A stretch of DNA of 64,000 bases from UBA3537 sp965662485 (GTDB lineage: Bacteria > Bacteroidota > Bacteroidia > Flavobacteriales > Flavobacteriaceae): contig CBFIIL010000002.1 of NCBI GenBank assembly GCA_965662485.1, positions 1-64,000 of the forward strand, written 5' to 3'. Positions 26,987 through 34,982 of the stretch are shown one piece after another (the stretch's first letter is position 1; each line of letters begins with the position of its first letter). The notes under the pieces were generated by a model, which was not told the origin of the DNA, did no database searches, and saw only the letters and a list, made by a program, of their open reading frames with translations. The position numbers were made by a program, and so were the translations under genes.

Positions 26987-27485
26987 CATGTTGTTTTCAA
27001 ATACAGTACGATTCATTGTGCTCTTTTTACTTCAAGTATTTATCTGTAATCAAATGAATTTTCTTGGGAATGCAAACCCCTATATTTACATTTTATTCAT
27101 TCTATTGTATCCTGTTAAAAATAATAAAATCAGCTTTATTTTTCTTAGTTTTTGTTTGGGACTAATCGTCGATATTTTTTTAGACTCTGGTGGTGCACAC
27201 GCAGCAGCAGCTGTATCAATTGCCTATATTCGCCCAATATTTTTAAAATTTTCTTTTGGTTCTGCATATGAATATCAAGCCATTAAGTTTAGTGATTCTG
27301 AAATTTTGCAACGTATAGTCTATTTTGCTTTGTTAATTCTAATTCACCACCTTATTTTATTTACACTTGTTATTTTTGATGGCACAAAAATGAATATGAT
27401 CATTTCACGAGCTTTGAGTTCAGGAGTTTTTACTCTTTTTCTTACACTTTTATTGCATACACTTTTTAGTCAAAAAGAAAAATGA
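26979..27485 (+). CDS. mreD: Rod shape-determining protein MreD
   Basis: A 168-residue inner-membrane protein with about five hydrophobic segments spread through its length, the pattern of MreD. Sequence is weakly conserved in this family, so position between mreC and the PBP2 gene is the main evidence. The start overlaps mreC; a second in-frame ATG at 26988 just beyond the mreC stop is an alternative. The stop overlaps the next ATG (ATGA). Confidence 0.9.
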   Translation: MNSMLFSNTVRFIVLFLLQVFICNQMNFLGNANPYIYILFILLYPVKNNKISFIFLSFCLGLIVDIFLDSGGAHAAAAVSIAYIRPIFLKFSFGSAYEYQAIKFSDSEILQRIVYFALLILIHHLILFTLVIFDGTKMNMIISRALSSGVFTLFLTLLLHTLFSQKEK

Positions 27486-29347
27486 GGAAATTTTTGCTTT
27501 TAGGACTTGTGATTTTTACTGGAATTATTTTCGTTGGGAGATTGTTTTATTTACAAGTTTTTCAAGACGAATCTAATAGTCTAGAAAATGACAATGCTGT
27601 TCGAAAAATCTATCAACACCCAAAACGAGGTTATATTTATGACCGCAATGGAAAGTTACTTGTCGCCAATCAACCAACCTACGATGTTGTTGTTGTGCCA
27701 AGAGAAGTTGAGGCACTTGATACTTTGATGTTTTGTTCATTATTAAATATTGATAAAACCCAATTTTTAAAGTCTTTCAATCGAGCCAAACGCTATTCTC
27801 CTAGATTGCCGTCAATATTCCTAGCACATCTTTCCAAAGAAGACTACGCTTTTTTGTCTGAAAAACTTAGAAAATTCAAAGGCTTTTATGTACAAAAAAG
27901 AGCTGTAAGAGATTATCAAACTGAAATTGGTGCTAATGTTTTGGGCTACATTGCCGAAGTCAACCCCGATAATATTTCAAAAGATAAATATTATAAATTA
28001 GGGGATTTGATTGGAAAACAAGGTGTTGAGAAATCTTATGAAAAAGAATTACGCGGCAAAAAAGGCGTAAAATACATTCAAAAAGACATCTATAACAGAG
28101 ACATTGGTTCGTTCAAAAATGGGGAATTTGACACACTTCCTACACCTGGAAAAAATATTACAATCACCATAGACGCAACGCTTCAAGAATATGGAGAACA
28201 ATTGATGCAAAATAAAATGGGTGGTATTGTCGCAATTGAACCATCTTCTGGTGAATTATTAACTCTTGTATCTGCACCATCCTACAAACCTGCACTTTTG
28301 GTGGGTAGAGAACGCTCAAAAAATTATACGAAGCTTTACACAGATTCTATTTATAGACCACTTTTTGATAAAGCACTAATCCGAATGCATGTTCCTGGCT
28401 CACCTTTTAAAACTTTGGTAGCACTAGCTGCACTTCAAGAAAATGTAATTACAACTCGTGAAACTGTTTTTTGTACTGAGAAATACATTTATGGCAAAAA
28501 TAGACGTGTAATGAAATGTCATTGCGGAGGTGGATACAGGAATTTATTTTCTGGAATCAGTAATTCGTGTAACTCATATTTTGCTATGGCATTCAGAAAA
28601 ACCATTGACAAATACAATGACGCCTCAAATGGCATGGACATATGGAGCAATCATATTAAAAGCTTTGGTCTTGGAAACTTTTTGGGGAATGATTTATCTG
28701 TAGGAAAAAAAGGTAATATCCCAGATGGAGCATATTACGATGCCTGGTATCCCGATTTCAAATGGGGAGCTACCACAATTTTGTCCAATTCTATTGGACA
28801 AGGCGAAATTTTGGTCACACCCATTCAATTAGCAAATATGACTGCCGCAATTGCCAACAAAGGCTTTTACTACACCCCCCATATCATCAAATCTATTGAT
28901 GGTGAGTCTATTGATAAAAATTTTACCTCTAAAAAAGAAACTTCTATTGACCCTACTCATTTTGATCCTGTCATTGAAGGAATGCACAGCGTTTATACCA
29001 AAGGAACAGCAAGCTTTTTGAAAGTTCCAGGAATTGAAATTTGTGGAAAAACTGGAACAGCTGAAAATTTTACAAAAATTGATGGTGTTAAAACTCAACT
29101 TACAGACCACTCCATTTTTGTTGCGTTTGCACCAAAAGAAGACCCAAAAATAGCCATTGCTGTACTAGTAGAAAATGGATATTATGGCGCGCGATGGGCT
29201 GGACGAATTGCAAGTTTGATGATAGAAAAATATCTAAAAGGTGAAGTGAGTTTAAAATACATGGAACGCCTTGTTTTAAACAAAAGTTTAGAAGATGAAT
29301 ATTTAAAGCCTTATAGTGGAAAACCCTTTAAAATCAATCAAAAATGA
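27482..29347 (+). CDS. mrdA: Penicillin-binding protein 2 (elongasome transpeptidase)
   Basis: A 621-residue class B penicillin-binding protein. It has an N-terminal membrane anchor (about 4-22), a pedestal domain with GYIYDRNGKLL and GKQGVEKSYEKEL, and a transpeptidase domain whose active-site motifs are SPFK (SxxK), SNS (SxN) and KTGTAEN (KTG). It cross-links peptidoglycan in the elongasome with RodA. The four-base overlaps with mreD and rodA indicate tight co-translation. Confidence 0.96.
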   Translation: MRKFLLLGLVIFTGIIFVGRLFYLQVFQDESNSLENDNAVRKIYQHPKRGYIYDRNGKLLVANQPTYDVVVVPREVEALDTLMFCSLLNIDKTQFLKSFNRAKRYSPRLPSIFLAHLSKEDYAFLSEKLRKFKGFYVQKRAVRDYQTEIGANVLGYIAEVNPDNISKDKYYKLGDLIGKQGVEKSYEKELRGKKGVKYIQKDIYNRDIGSFKNGEFDTLPTPGKNITITIDATLQEYGEQLMQNKMGGIVAIEPSSGELLTLVSAPSYKPALLVGRERSKNYTKLYTDSIYRPLFDKALIRMHVPGSPFKTLVALAALQENVITTRETVFCTEKYIYGKNRRVMKCHCGGGYRNLFSGISNSCNSYFAMAFRKTIDKYNDASNGMDIWSNHIKSFGLGNFLGNDLSVGKKGNIPDGAYYDAWYPDFKWGATTILSNSIGQGEILVTPIQLANMTAAIANKGFYYTPHIIKSIDGESIDKNFTSKKETSIDPTHFDPVIEGMHSVYTKGTASFLKVPGIEICGKTGTAENFTKIDGVKTQLTDHSIFVAFAPKEDPKIAIAVLVENGYYGARWAGRIASLMIEKYLKGEVSLKYMERLVLNKSLEDEYLKPYSGKPFKINQK

Positions 29348-30624
29348 ACCTAAATAGAGTACATAGTTTTCAGTTGGATTGGATAATTGTTTTGATTTAT
29401 TTGGCCTTAGTTGTATTTGGCTATTTCAATATTTTATCGGCCTCTACAGACGGTGCTTTCACTTCATATTTTGACCTGTCCGAACCCTATGGAAAGCAAT
29501 CTGTATTTATTGGTTTATCATTGATTTCAATTGTTCTTATTTTATCAATCGACGCAAAATTTTATGAAAGATTTGCAAGTATTATTTATCTACTGTCCTT
29601 AGTTGCACTAGTAGGGCTTTTTGTATTTGGCAAAAAAGTAAATGGCGCTTTATCATGGTATGAAATTGGAGGAGCTACATTGCAACCTAGTGAGTTTGTA
29701 AAATTTGCAACAGCATTGGCCGTAGCTAAGTACGTGAGTGACCTTCAAACCAATATCAAAGATAGTATGGATCAGTTTCGTGCTGCGCTTATTGTGGCAG
29801 TCCCTGCCATTTTGATTTTACTACAAAATGATGCGGGTAGCACCCTTGTTTTTGCAGGGCTTATATTTGTGTTTTACAGAGAAGGTATTCCACAAAAATA
29901 CATTTTATTTGGTGCTTCACTATTAATTATAACCATTGCTACCCTAAAATTTTCGGCACTAACCGTCATAAGTATTGTGGTAAGTTTTATTGTAATTTAT
30001 CAATTGTTTTTTAAGCGAAAAAAGAAAAAAATAACACTATCTGTATTAATACTCATTTTATGTTCTGGACTTAGTTTTGGGACAGAATGGAGCTTTGACA
30101 ACGTATTACAAAAACATCAAAAAGACCGCATTGAAGTTTGGCTCAGACTTGAAAAAGACCCTGAAAAACTGAAAATCATGAGACGTAATATTTCTTACAA
30201 TCTCAATCAATCAGAAAAAGCTATTCGTTCTGGTGGCCTTACAGGAAAAGGATATAAAGAAGGCACTCGAACTAAAGGAAAATTTGTTCCAGAACAACAC
30301 ACCGACTATATTTTTAGTACAGTGGCCGAAGAATGGGGGTTTTTGGGAAGTAGTATTGTTATTGTGCTTTTTGTGTTACTGATTGGTAGAATTTTGTTTT
30401 TGGCCGAACGGCATAAATCACAATTTAGTAGAGCCTATGGTTATGGTGTAGCCTCTATTATTTTTATGCACTTTTTAATTAATATTGGAATGGTAATGGG
30501 GCTTATTCCAACAATAGGTATCCCTTTACCCTTTTTTAGTTATGGAGGATCTGGTCTTCTAGCTTTTACAATTTTGGTATTTATTTTCCTAAAGCTAGAC
30601 TCAAACCGCCTCAATGTTTGGTAA
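29344..30624 (+). CDS. rodA: Rod shape-determining protein RodA (SEDS glycosyltransferase)
   Basis: A 426-residue polytopic membrane protein of the SEDS family, which polymerises lipid II and pairs with PBP2. Conserved stretches include LQPSEFVKFATAL, LLQNDAGSTLVF, the large periplasmic loop with KGYKEGTRTKGKFVPEQHTDYIF, and the end motif GIPLPFFSYGGSGLL. About ten membrane helices are visible. Last gene of the mre operon; it converges with gldC at a distance of 9 bases. Confidence 0.97.
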   Translation: MNLNRVHSFQLDWIIVLIYLALVVFGYFNILSASTDGAFTSYFDLSEPYGKQSVFIGLSLISIVLILSIDAKFYERFASIIYLLSLVALVGLFVFGKKVNGALSWYEIGGATLQPSEFVKFATALAVAKYVSDLQTNIKDSMDQFRAALIVAVPAILILLQNDAGSTLVFAGLIFVFYREGIPQKYILFGASLLIITIATLKFSALTVISIVVSFIVIYQLFFKRKKKKITLSVLILILCSGLSFGTEWSFDNVLQKHQKDRIEVWLRLEKDPEKLKIMRRNISYNLNQSEKAIRSGGLTGKGYKEGTRTKGKFVPEQHTDYIFSTVAEEWGFLGSSIVIVLFVLLIGRILFLAERHKSQFSRAYGYGVASIIFMHFLINIGMVMGLIPTIGIPLPFFSYGGSGLLAFTILVFIFLKLDSNRLNVW

Positions 30625-30633
30625 ACATTAGCT

Positions 30634-30972
30634 TTAAGACTTCTTTAATTCTAGTTTTTCTGCAAAATAGTCACAAAAATCCCTCATTGTTGCTGTCATT
30701 TTTTCATCTTGTGTGGCACGCATAAAAGTATCACTCATGGCTGTAAGTGTTTGATGAAAAAACAGCTTCATCTCATCAACAGGCATGTCTTTTGTCCATA
30801 AATCGATGCGTAAAGATTCTTGTGCTTTGGCATCCCATACAGAAAGAAAAATAGCCTTGGCATCAGCATTTGAAATTCCACCATCCTGCGCTGTCCAAGA
30901 TAATTTTTCTGGTATACGATTTTCGTCCAATTCTACGTTCAATTCAATTTTTGAAGTGTGTACTTTAGCCAT
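30634..30972 (-). CDS. gldC: Gliding motility protein GldC
   Basis: A 112-residue soluble protein without signal peptide, matching GldC in length and in the segments LSWTAQDGGISNADAKAIFLSVWD and LRIDLWTKDMPVDEMK. GldC accompanies the lipoprotein GldB in gliding flavobacteria; its biochemical role is unclear. Its ATG shares one base with the gldB stop (TAATG), a clear sign of coupling. Confidence 0.94.
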   Translation of the reverse strand: MAKVHTSKIELNVELDENRIPEKLSWTAQDGGISNADAKAIFLSVWDAKAQESLRIDLWTKDMPVDEMKLFFHQTLTAMSDTFMRATQDEKMTATMRDFCDYFAEKLELKKS

Positions 30973-31970
30973 TATTTTTTTGGTTTATATTTTGCTTTAT
31001 TAAATAGTGTTTGTGCATTCATTTGAAGCATTTGGAGTAATGATGAAGGATTGTTTTCCATGTATGAACGTACAATTTGCCAGCCAATATATTGTCCTAA
31101 TGCTCCTGGAGATTCACTATCGAGCTCCAAATTGAAACGTGAGAATGGTGCTGGTGCAATGAAACGCCCAACAAGTTTGGTATCTGTGCTGTACAACAAT
31201 TCGTTTTCTATAAAATATTGCCATATATAAAACTCATTATCAGTGGCCCATAAGAGCTCATCATTGGTGTAGCCAATTTTTGCATTATCCTCTGCCATCG
31301 GCACCCAAAGATCTTTTAGATATAATTTTTTTCCATGGTATATCAATTCTTCCAAAAACGTCTTTTGTCTTGGTTGATTAATGAAACGAGTTGCATAGGC
31401 ATCAGCAAGATCCATCACAATTTGATCCTTCTTTAAATTTTTTCGAATATAATTGTAAAAACTTTCATAAAACTCATGATTAGAACCCAAATAATTGTCA
31501 ATACTAATTAAAACTATAGAGTCTGTAACGATAACTTTGTTGCGATAATCTACATCCGAAAAAACTGTTACGACGCGTGGTTTTTTTAATGATGGATTAT
31601 AATATTTTAGGTGTTTGTAAAACGCTATTAACTCCGCTTCAGTCTCTTGAAAATCATTAAAAACACTATCAACTGACTTTTGAATCAACTTTTGAATAGG
31701 GTCTTGTGTGCGTTCCAAAAAAATAGAATCTGGTATTTGTTTAGGAAACAAAAAGGGGTATTGCGTTTTCAAAGTAGGTAAGCTCTCTTTAGTTGATTGC
31801 ATAAAAACTTGATCGAAACGTTCAACTTTTAAATCCATTGGAACAGCTTCAATTTCTTTTTCTAATTGAGCATTTTTATTACATGAAAAACACATCAATA
31901 GGATAAGAAAAACGCCTATTTTTTTTAAATGATTTGTCAAATAATTAATTTGAATCATGGTATAACTCAT
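30972..31970 (-). CDS. gldB: Gliding motility lipoprotein GldB
   Basis: A 332-residue lipoprotein. A hydrophobic signal region (about 17-29) ends at a Cys near residue 30 (MCFSC), followed by the GldB body with LKVERFDQVFM and the C-terminal GALGQYIGWQIVRSYMENN segment. GldB is needed for gliding and for stable GldJ in studied flavobacteria. I keep the ATG at 31970 because a -7 box lies about 15 bases upstream; an internal Met four residues on is an alternative. Followed directly by gldC. Confidence 0.92.
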   Translation of the reverse strand: MSYTMIQINYLTNHLKKIGVFLILLMCFSCNKNAQLEKEIEAVPMDLKVERFDQVFMQSTKESLPTLKTQYPFLFPKQIPDSIFLERTQDPIQKLIQKSVDSVFNDFQETEAELIAFYKHLKYYNPSLKKPRVVTVFSDVDYRNKVIVTDSIVLISIDNYLGSNHEFYESFYNYIRKNLKKDQIVMDLADAYATRFINQPRQKTFLEELIYHGKKLYLKDLWVPMAEDNAKIGYTNDELLWATDNEFYIWQYFIENELLYSTDTKLVGRFIAPAPFSRFNLELDSESPGALGQYIGWQIVRSYMENNPSSLLQMLQMNAQTLFNKAKYKPKK

Positions 31971-31984
31971 CTGAAACTATTTAA

Positions 31985-31992
31985 CAAAAATA
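31985..31992 (-). promoter_or_regulatory. -7 promoter box of gldBC
   Basis: On the minus strand TATTTTTG matches TAnnTTTG, about 15 bases before the gldB start. The -33 region has only CTGTTTTC at the right distance. Confidence 0.5.
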
Positions 31993-32027
31993 GTCATTAG
32001 TATTCAAATGAAAACAGGAATTTCAGC

Positions 32028-32067
32028 AAAACACATTATTGAAAAACAAATAAAAATTATGTGTTTT
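32028..32067. repeat. Nine-base inverted repeat between the sulfotransferase-like gene and gldB
   Basis: AAAACACAT at 32028-32036 pairs with ATGTGTTTT at 32059-32067 across a 22-base AT-rich loop. It lies just after the stop codon of the minus-strand arylsulfotransferase-like gene. There is no long T run, so it may be a weak terminator or an mRNA 3' end structure. Confidence 0.45.
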
Positions 32068-32079
32068 GTATTTGCAAAT

Positions 32080-33366
32080 TTAAAGTCCTATAAATTCTAA
32101 GGCTGAGTCTCCAAAAGAATATCCATAGCAACGCCAATAATTAGAAAAATTTTCATTTGAATATTTCCAAACAACTTCCTTGTCTGGAGTAACTTCCCAA
32201 ACGCCAAAATCACCTTCACAAATCAAGGTATTCCCATTTTGAAGTCTATCGGCACCTGAAATTTTACCATGAAATAAACTTTCATCTGTAAAAGACCAAA
32301 CAACTTCAGGAGATAAAACATTTTCTGGCTCTAAAGCTAAAATATCTGGCAATTGTAATTCATAAATATGAGATTGTTCGCTATTATTTTCCCCATAATT
32401 GCTGTAAACTAAAATATTACCTTCACCTGGCACGCCATTTTCAAGCAGGTTTGGAAAATGATTTCTATGAAAAATTCGCTGTTCTTGAGTATCTCCGTAA
32501 GCAAGTGGGTTTCCAAATCGATAAATTAAATCTCCTCCTTTATTATAATTTCCACCAGATGATGTAGAAGCTTGCTCAGTTGTGGTACTATGATCAATAA
32601 CCCAAATTTCACTAAAAAAATTAACACTCATGTAAATTAAATCATTTGTTTCATCTAAATCAATTCCATTTGCATGCATAAAATCTCCATTGTATTGTAG
32701 ATTGTAATTTATATCAATTTTGTGTGGATTTTGAATTACTGATCCAAAAGCACTTGCATTGTTATCATGTTCTTGAATGATATGGTCCCAACTTCTCCAC
32801 TGCCAAACAATTTCGTTAGTTTCTGGGTTAACTTCTATTAGTTTTTCAACATAGATTGGTTGATCAAAATCAACCCCAAAGTTTTGATGAGTATCAACCT
32901 CAATCTTTTCCCATACCATAATCATAATATTTCCGTTTTTTAGTAACTCAACATCGTGATGTGCAATTTCAATCTCGTTTGAAACTTCATAGGTCCATTC
33001 CAAAATATTATTTTGATCAAAAAGATTAATAACACCTCCATATCCCCCAAAACTAAATGCAGGGTTAATAGACTTAAAAATTCCTAAAGTCTTTCCATTA
33101 GGCAGCAACTCAAAGTCATTACCTAAAAAAGCATCAAGACTCCAACTATATTTAATATTTCCTCCTTTGTCAACTAAATAGGGGGTTTTTCCCCCATTTG
33201 GACAAATAAGCACTAAATTATTATAAACATTTTCTTGATCATGAACCAAAACATCTTCTGTAAGTTCGTATTCATATGTAAAATTTGGCTCTTGGCTGTT
33301 TATATTTTCTTCGTTACAATTAACTAACACAAAAAAACAGATGAACAAAAGTAGTTTATTATACAT
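32080..33366 (-). CDS. Arylsulfotransferase (ASST)-like lipoprotein
   Basis: A 428-residue lipoprotein with the signal ending at Cys17 (VLVNC). The body has the propeller-type repeats of the arylsulfotransferase family, including LLPNGKTLG, AHHDVELLKNGNIMI (His136-His137), HANGIDLDE (His231), IFHRNHFPNL (His300, His303) and LQNGNTLICEGDFGVWEVTP. Known ASSTs move sulfate between aryl compounds through a sulfo-histidine; the matching His is probably among those listed but cannot be assigned by eye. Activity is therefore unproven, and a purely structural propeller is possible. It lies alone, upstream of gldBC on the same strand. Confidence 0.8.
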   Translation of the reverse strand: MYNKLLLFICFFVLVNCNEENINSQEPNFTYEYELTEDVLVHDQENVYNNLVLICPNGGKTPYLVDKGGNIKYSWSLDAFLGNDFELLPNGKTLGIFKSINPAFSFGGYGGVINLFDQNNILEWTYEVSNEIEIAHHDVELLKNGNIMIMVWEKIEVDTHQNFGVDFDQPIYVEKLIEVNPETNEIVWQWRSWDHIIQEHDNNASAFGSVIQNPHKIDINYNLQYNGDFMHANGIDLDETNDLIYMSVNFFSEIWVIDHSTTTEQASTSSGGNYNKGGDLIYRFGNPLAYGDTQEQRIFHRNHFPNLLENGVPGEGNILVYSNYGENNSEQSHIYELQLPDILALEPENVLSPEVVWSFTDESLFHGKISGADRLQNGNTLICEGDFGVWEVTPDKEVVWKYSNENFSNYWRCYGYSFGDSALEFIGL

Positions 33367-33530
33367 ATTTAAAAATATTATTGGTTTTAGTTTATAACTA
33401 GATATAAATATATTGAATTATGTATTTAAATGCTAAAAAATCATATTAAAACTAAACAAAAAACATATTAACTTAATTCTAAATTTTTATTAATCTGATA
33501 TAAAATGTTTCAAAGATGAATAGAATAGTT

Positions 33531-33538
33531 TATTTTTG
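33531..33538 (+). promoter_or_regulatory. -7 promoter box of nadE
   Basis: TATTTTTG matches TAnnTTTG, 27 bases before the chosen nadE ATG, with a TTTC box 19 bases upstream. The TTG codon that would lengthen the gene (33536) lies inside this box, so the box decides the start. The 18 bases gaatagtttatttttgtt are shared exactly with the mutY promoter. Confidence 0.65.
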
Positions 33539-33565
33539 TTAGAAACCAATACATTTCGAGAAAAT

Positions 33566-34357
33566 ATGGATACAAACGCAGTCGTGCAGCACATTAGTAA
33601 TTGGTTGAAAAATTATTCCAACAAAGCTAAAATTGATGGATTTGTAGTAGGTGTTTCAGGGGGAATCGACTCTGCTGTAACTTCGACACTCTGTGCAAAA
33701 ACAGGACTAAAAGTATTATGTTTGGAAATGCCAATTTATCAGGCAGATAGTCATGTAAGTCGTGCTCAAGAACATATTCGTTTTTTACAAAAAAACTATT
33801 CCAATGTAAGCTCAAAATGTGTTAATCTAACCCCTGTATTCGAGTCTTTAAAATCTGAAATAGACGCTACAAAGGATCAAAAAATTGTAGATATGGCTCT
33901 GGCCAATACACGCGCTCGCTTGCGGATGACTACGCTATATTATTATGCAGGTTTATATGGTTTTATTGTGGCAGGAACAGGAAATAAAGTAGAAGATTTT
34001 GGAGTTGGATTTTATACAAAATATGGTGATGGCGGTGTAGATCTGAGTCCTATTGCAGACCTTCTAAAATCAGAGGTTTATGCCTTAGGAAAAGCCCTTG
34101 ACGTACCAAACAGTATTATGACTGCAGCACCAAGCGATGGTTTGTTTGGAGACGCGCGAACCGATGAAGACCAAATTGGCGCATCCTATGATGAATTGGA
34201 ATGGGCTATGAAAATGAAAGATGAAGGAAAAAATGCAAATGATTTTGAGGGAAGACAAAAAGAGGTTTTTGCGATTTTTAATCAATTCAATACATCCAAT
34301 GCGCACAAAATGAACCCAATTCCTGTTTGCATTATTCCAGAAAAACTTAAACAATAG
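33566..34357 (+). CDS. nadE: Ammonia-dependent NAD+ synthetase
   Basis: A 263-residue protein that amidates nicotinate adenine dinucleotide to NAD+ with ATP and ammonia. The ATP-PPi loop GVSGGIDSAV lies near 32-41, and GTGNKVEDFGVGFYTKYGDGGVD carries substrate-binding residues. No N-terminal glutaminase domain is present, so it uses free ammonia. A longer frame starting at TTG 33536 overlaps the promoter and is rejected. The response-regulator gene follows after 3 bases, so the two share a transcript. Confidence 0.95.
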   Translation: MDTNAVVQHISNWLKNYSNKAKIDGFVVGVSGGIDSAVTSTLCAKTGLKVLCLEMPIYQADSHVSRAQEHIRFLQKNYSNVSSKCVNLTPVFESLKSEIDATKDQKIVDMALANTRARLRMTTLYYYAGLYGFIVAGTGNKVEDFGVGFYTKYGDGGVDLSPIADLLKSEVYALGKALDVPNSIMTAAPSDGLFGDARTDEDQIGASYDELEWAMKMKDEGKNANDFEGRQKEVFAIFNQFNTSNAHKMNPIPVCIIPEKLKQ

Positions 34358-34360
34358 ATT

Positions 34361-34981
34361 ATGATTAGGGTTCTCATTGCTGATCATCAGCCGATTGTCA
34401 ATTATGGAATCCGAATGCTTTTTGATAATTCTAATGACATCAAAATTGTTAGTACAGTCGACACTGCAAAACAACTTATCAACTACTTAAAAAAGGGAAG
34501 TGTTGATGTTGTCCTTATGTCCATGGATTTACCCGACATGAATGGAATTACTATTTTGAGAAAAATCAAAAAAAACTATAACAATGTGCGTATAATTATT
34601 TTTAGCGCACAGCCAGAAAACATCTATGGCGCTAGTGTATTAAGATCTGGAGCTTCTGGATTTTTATCTAAAACAGCAACTACGAATACCATTAAAAAAG
34701 CCATTTTAAAAGTCTACAAAGGGGGAATGTATGTAACCAATGCCATGGCGCAAAAGTTGACTTTCGATAAAAACAAAGAGGAAACTGACATATACCAGAA
34801 ACTTTCCACTCGAGAGATTGAAGTTCTAAAGCTCATTTGTAATGGAAAGAAAAATAATGAAATTGCAGAAGAACTCAATATCAACCCAAAAACTGTAAGC
34901 ACCTATAAATCTCGATTAATGACAAAACTCAATGTCACAAATTTGATTTCTTTAATTGATTTAGGACGGCTAAAAAACTAG
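34361..34981 (+). CDS. NarL/FixJ-type response regulator with altered phospho-site
   Basis: A 206-residue protein: receiver-like domain (1-120) and LuxR-type helix-turn-helix (about 145-206, LSTREIEVLKLICNGKKNNEIAEELNINPKTVSTYKS). The receiver keeps Ser82 and Lys104 (GFLSKTA) at the usual positions, but the phospho-acceptor Asp is Ser54 (DVVLMSMDLP), with an Asp two residues later at 56. The N-terminal acidic pair is Asp8-His9 instead of Asp-Asp. Ordinary phosphorylation is therefore unlikely. No histidine kinase is nearby. It is co-transcribed with nadE and converges with dnaG one base apart. Targets unknown. Confidence 0.9.
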   Translation: MIRVLIADHQPIVNYGIRMLFDNSNDIKIVSTVDTAKQLINYLKKGSVDVVLMSMDLPDMNGITILRKIKKNYNNVRIIIFSAQPENIYGASVLRSGASGFLSKTATTNTIKKAILKVYKGGMYVTNAMAQKLTFDKNKEETDIYQKLSTREIEVLKLICNGKKNNEIAEELNINPKTVSTYKSRLMTKLNVTNLISLIDLGRLKN

Positions 34982-34982
34982 A

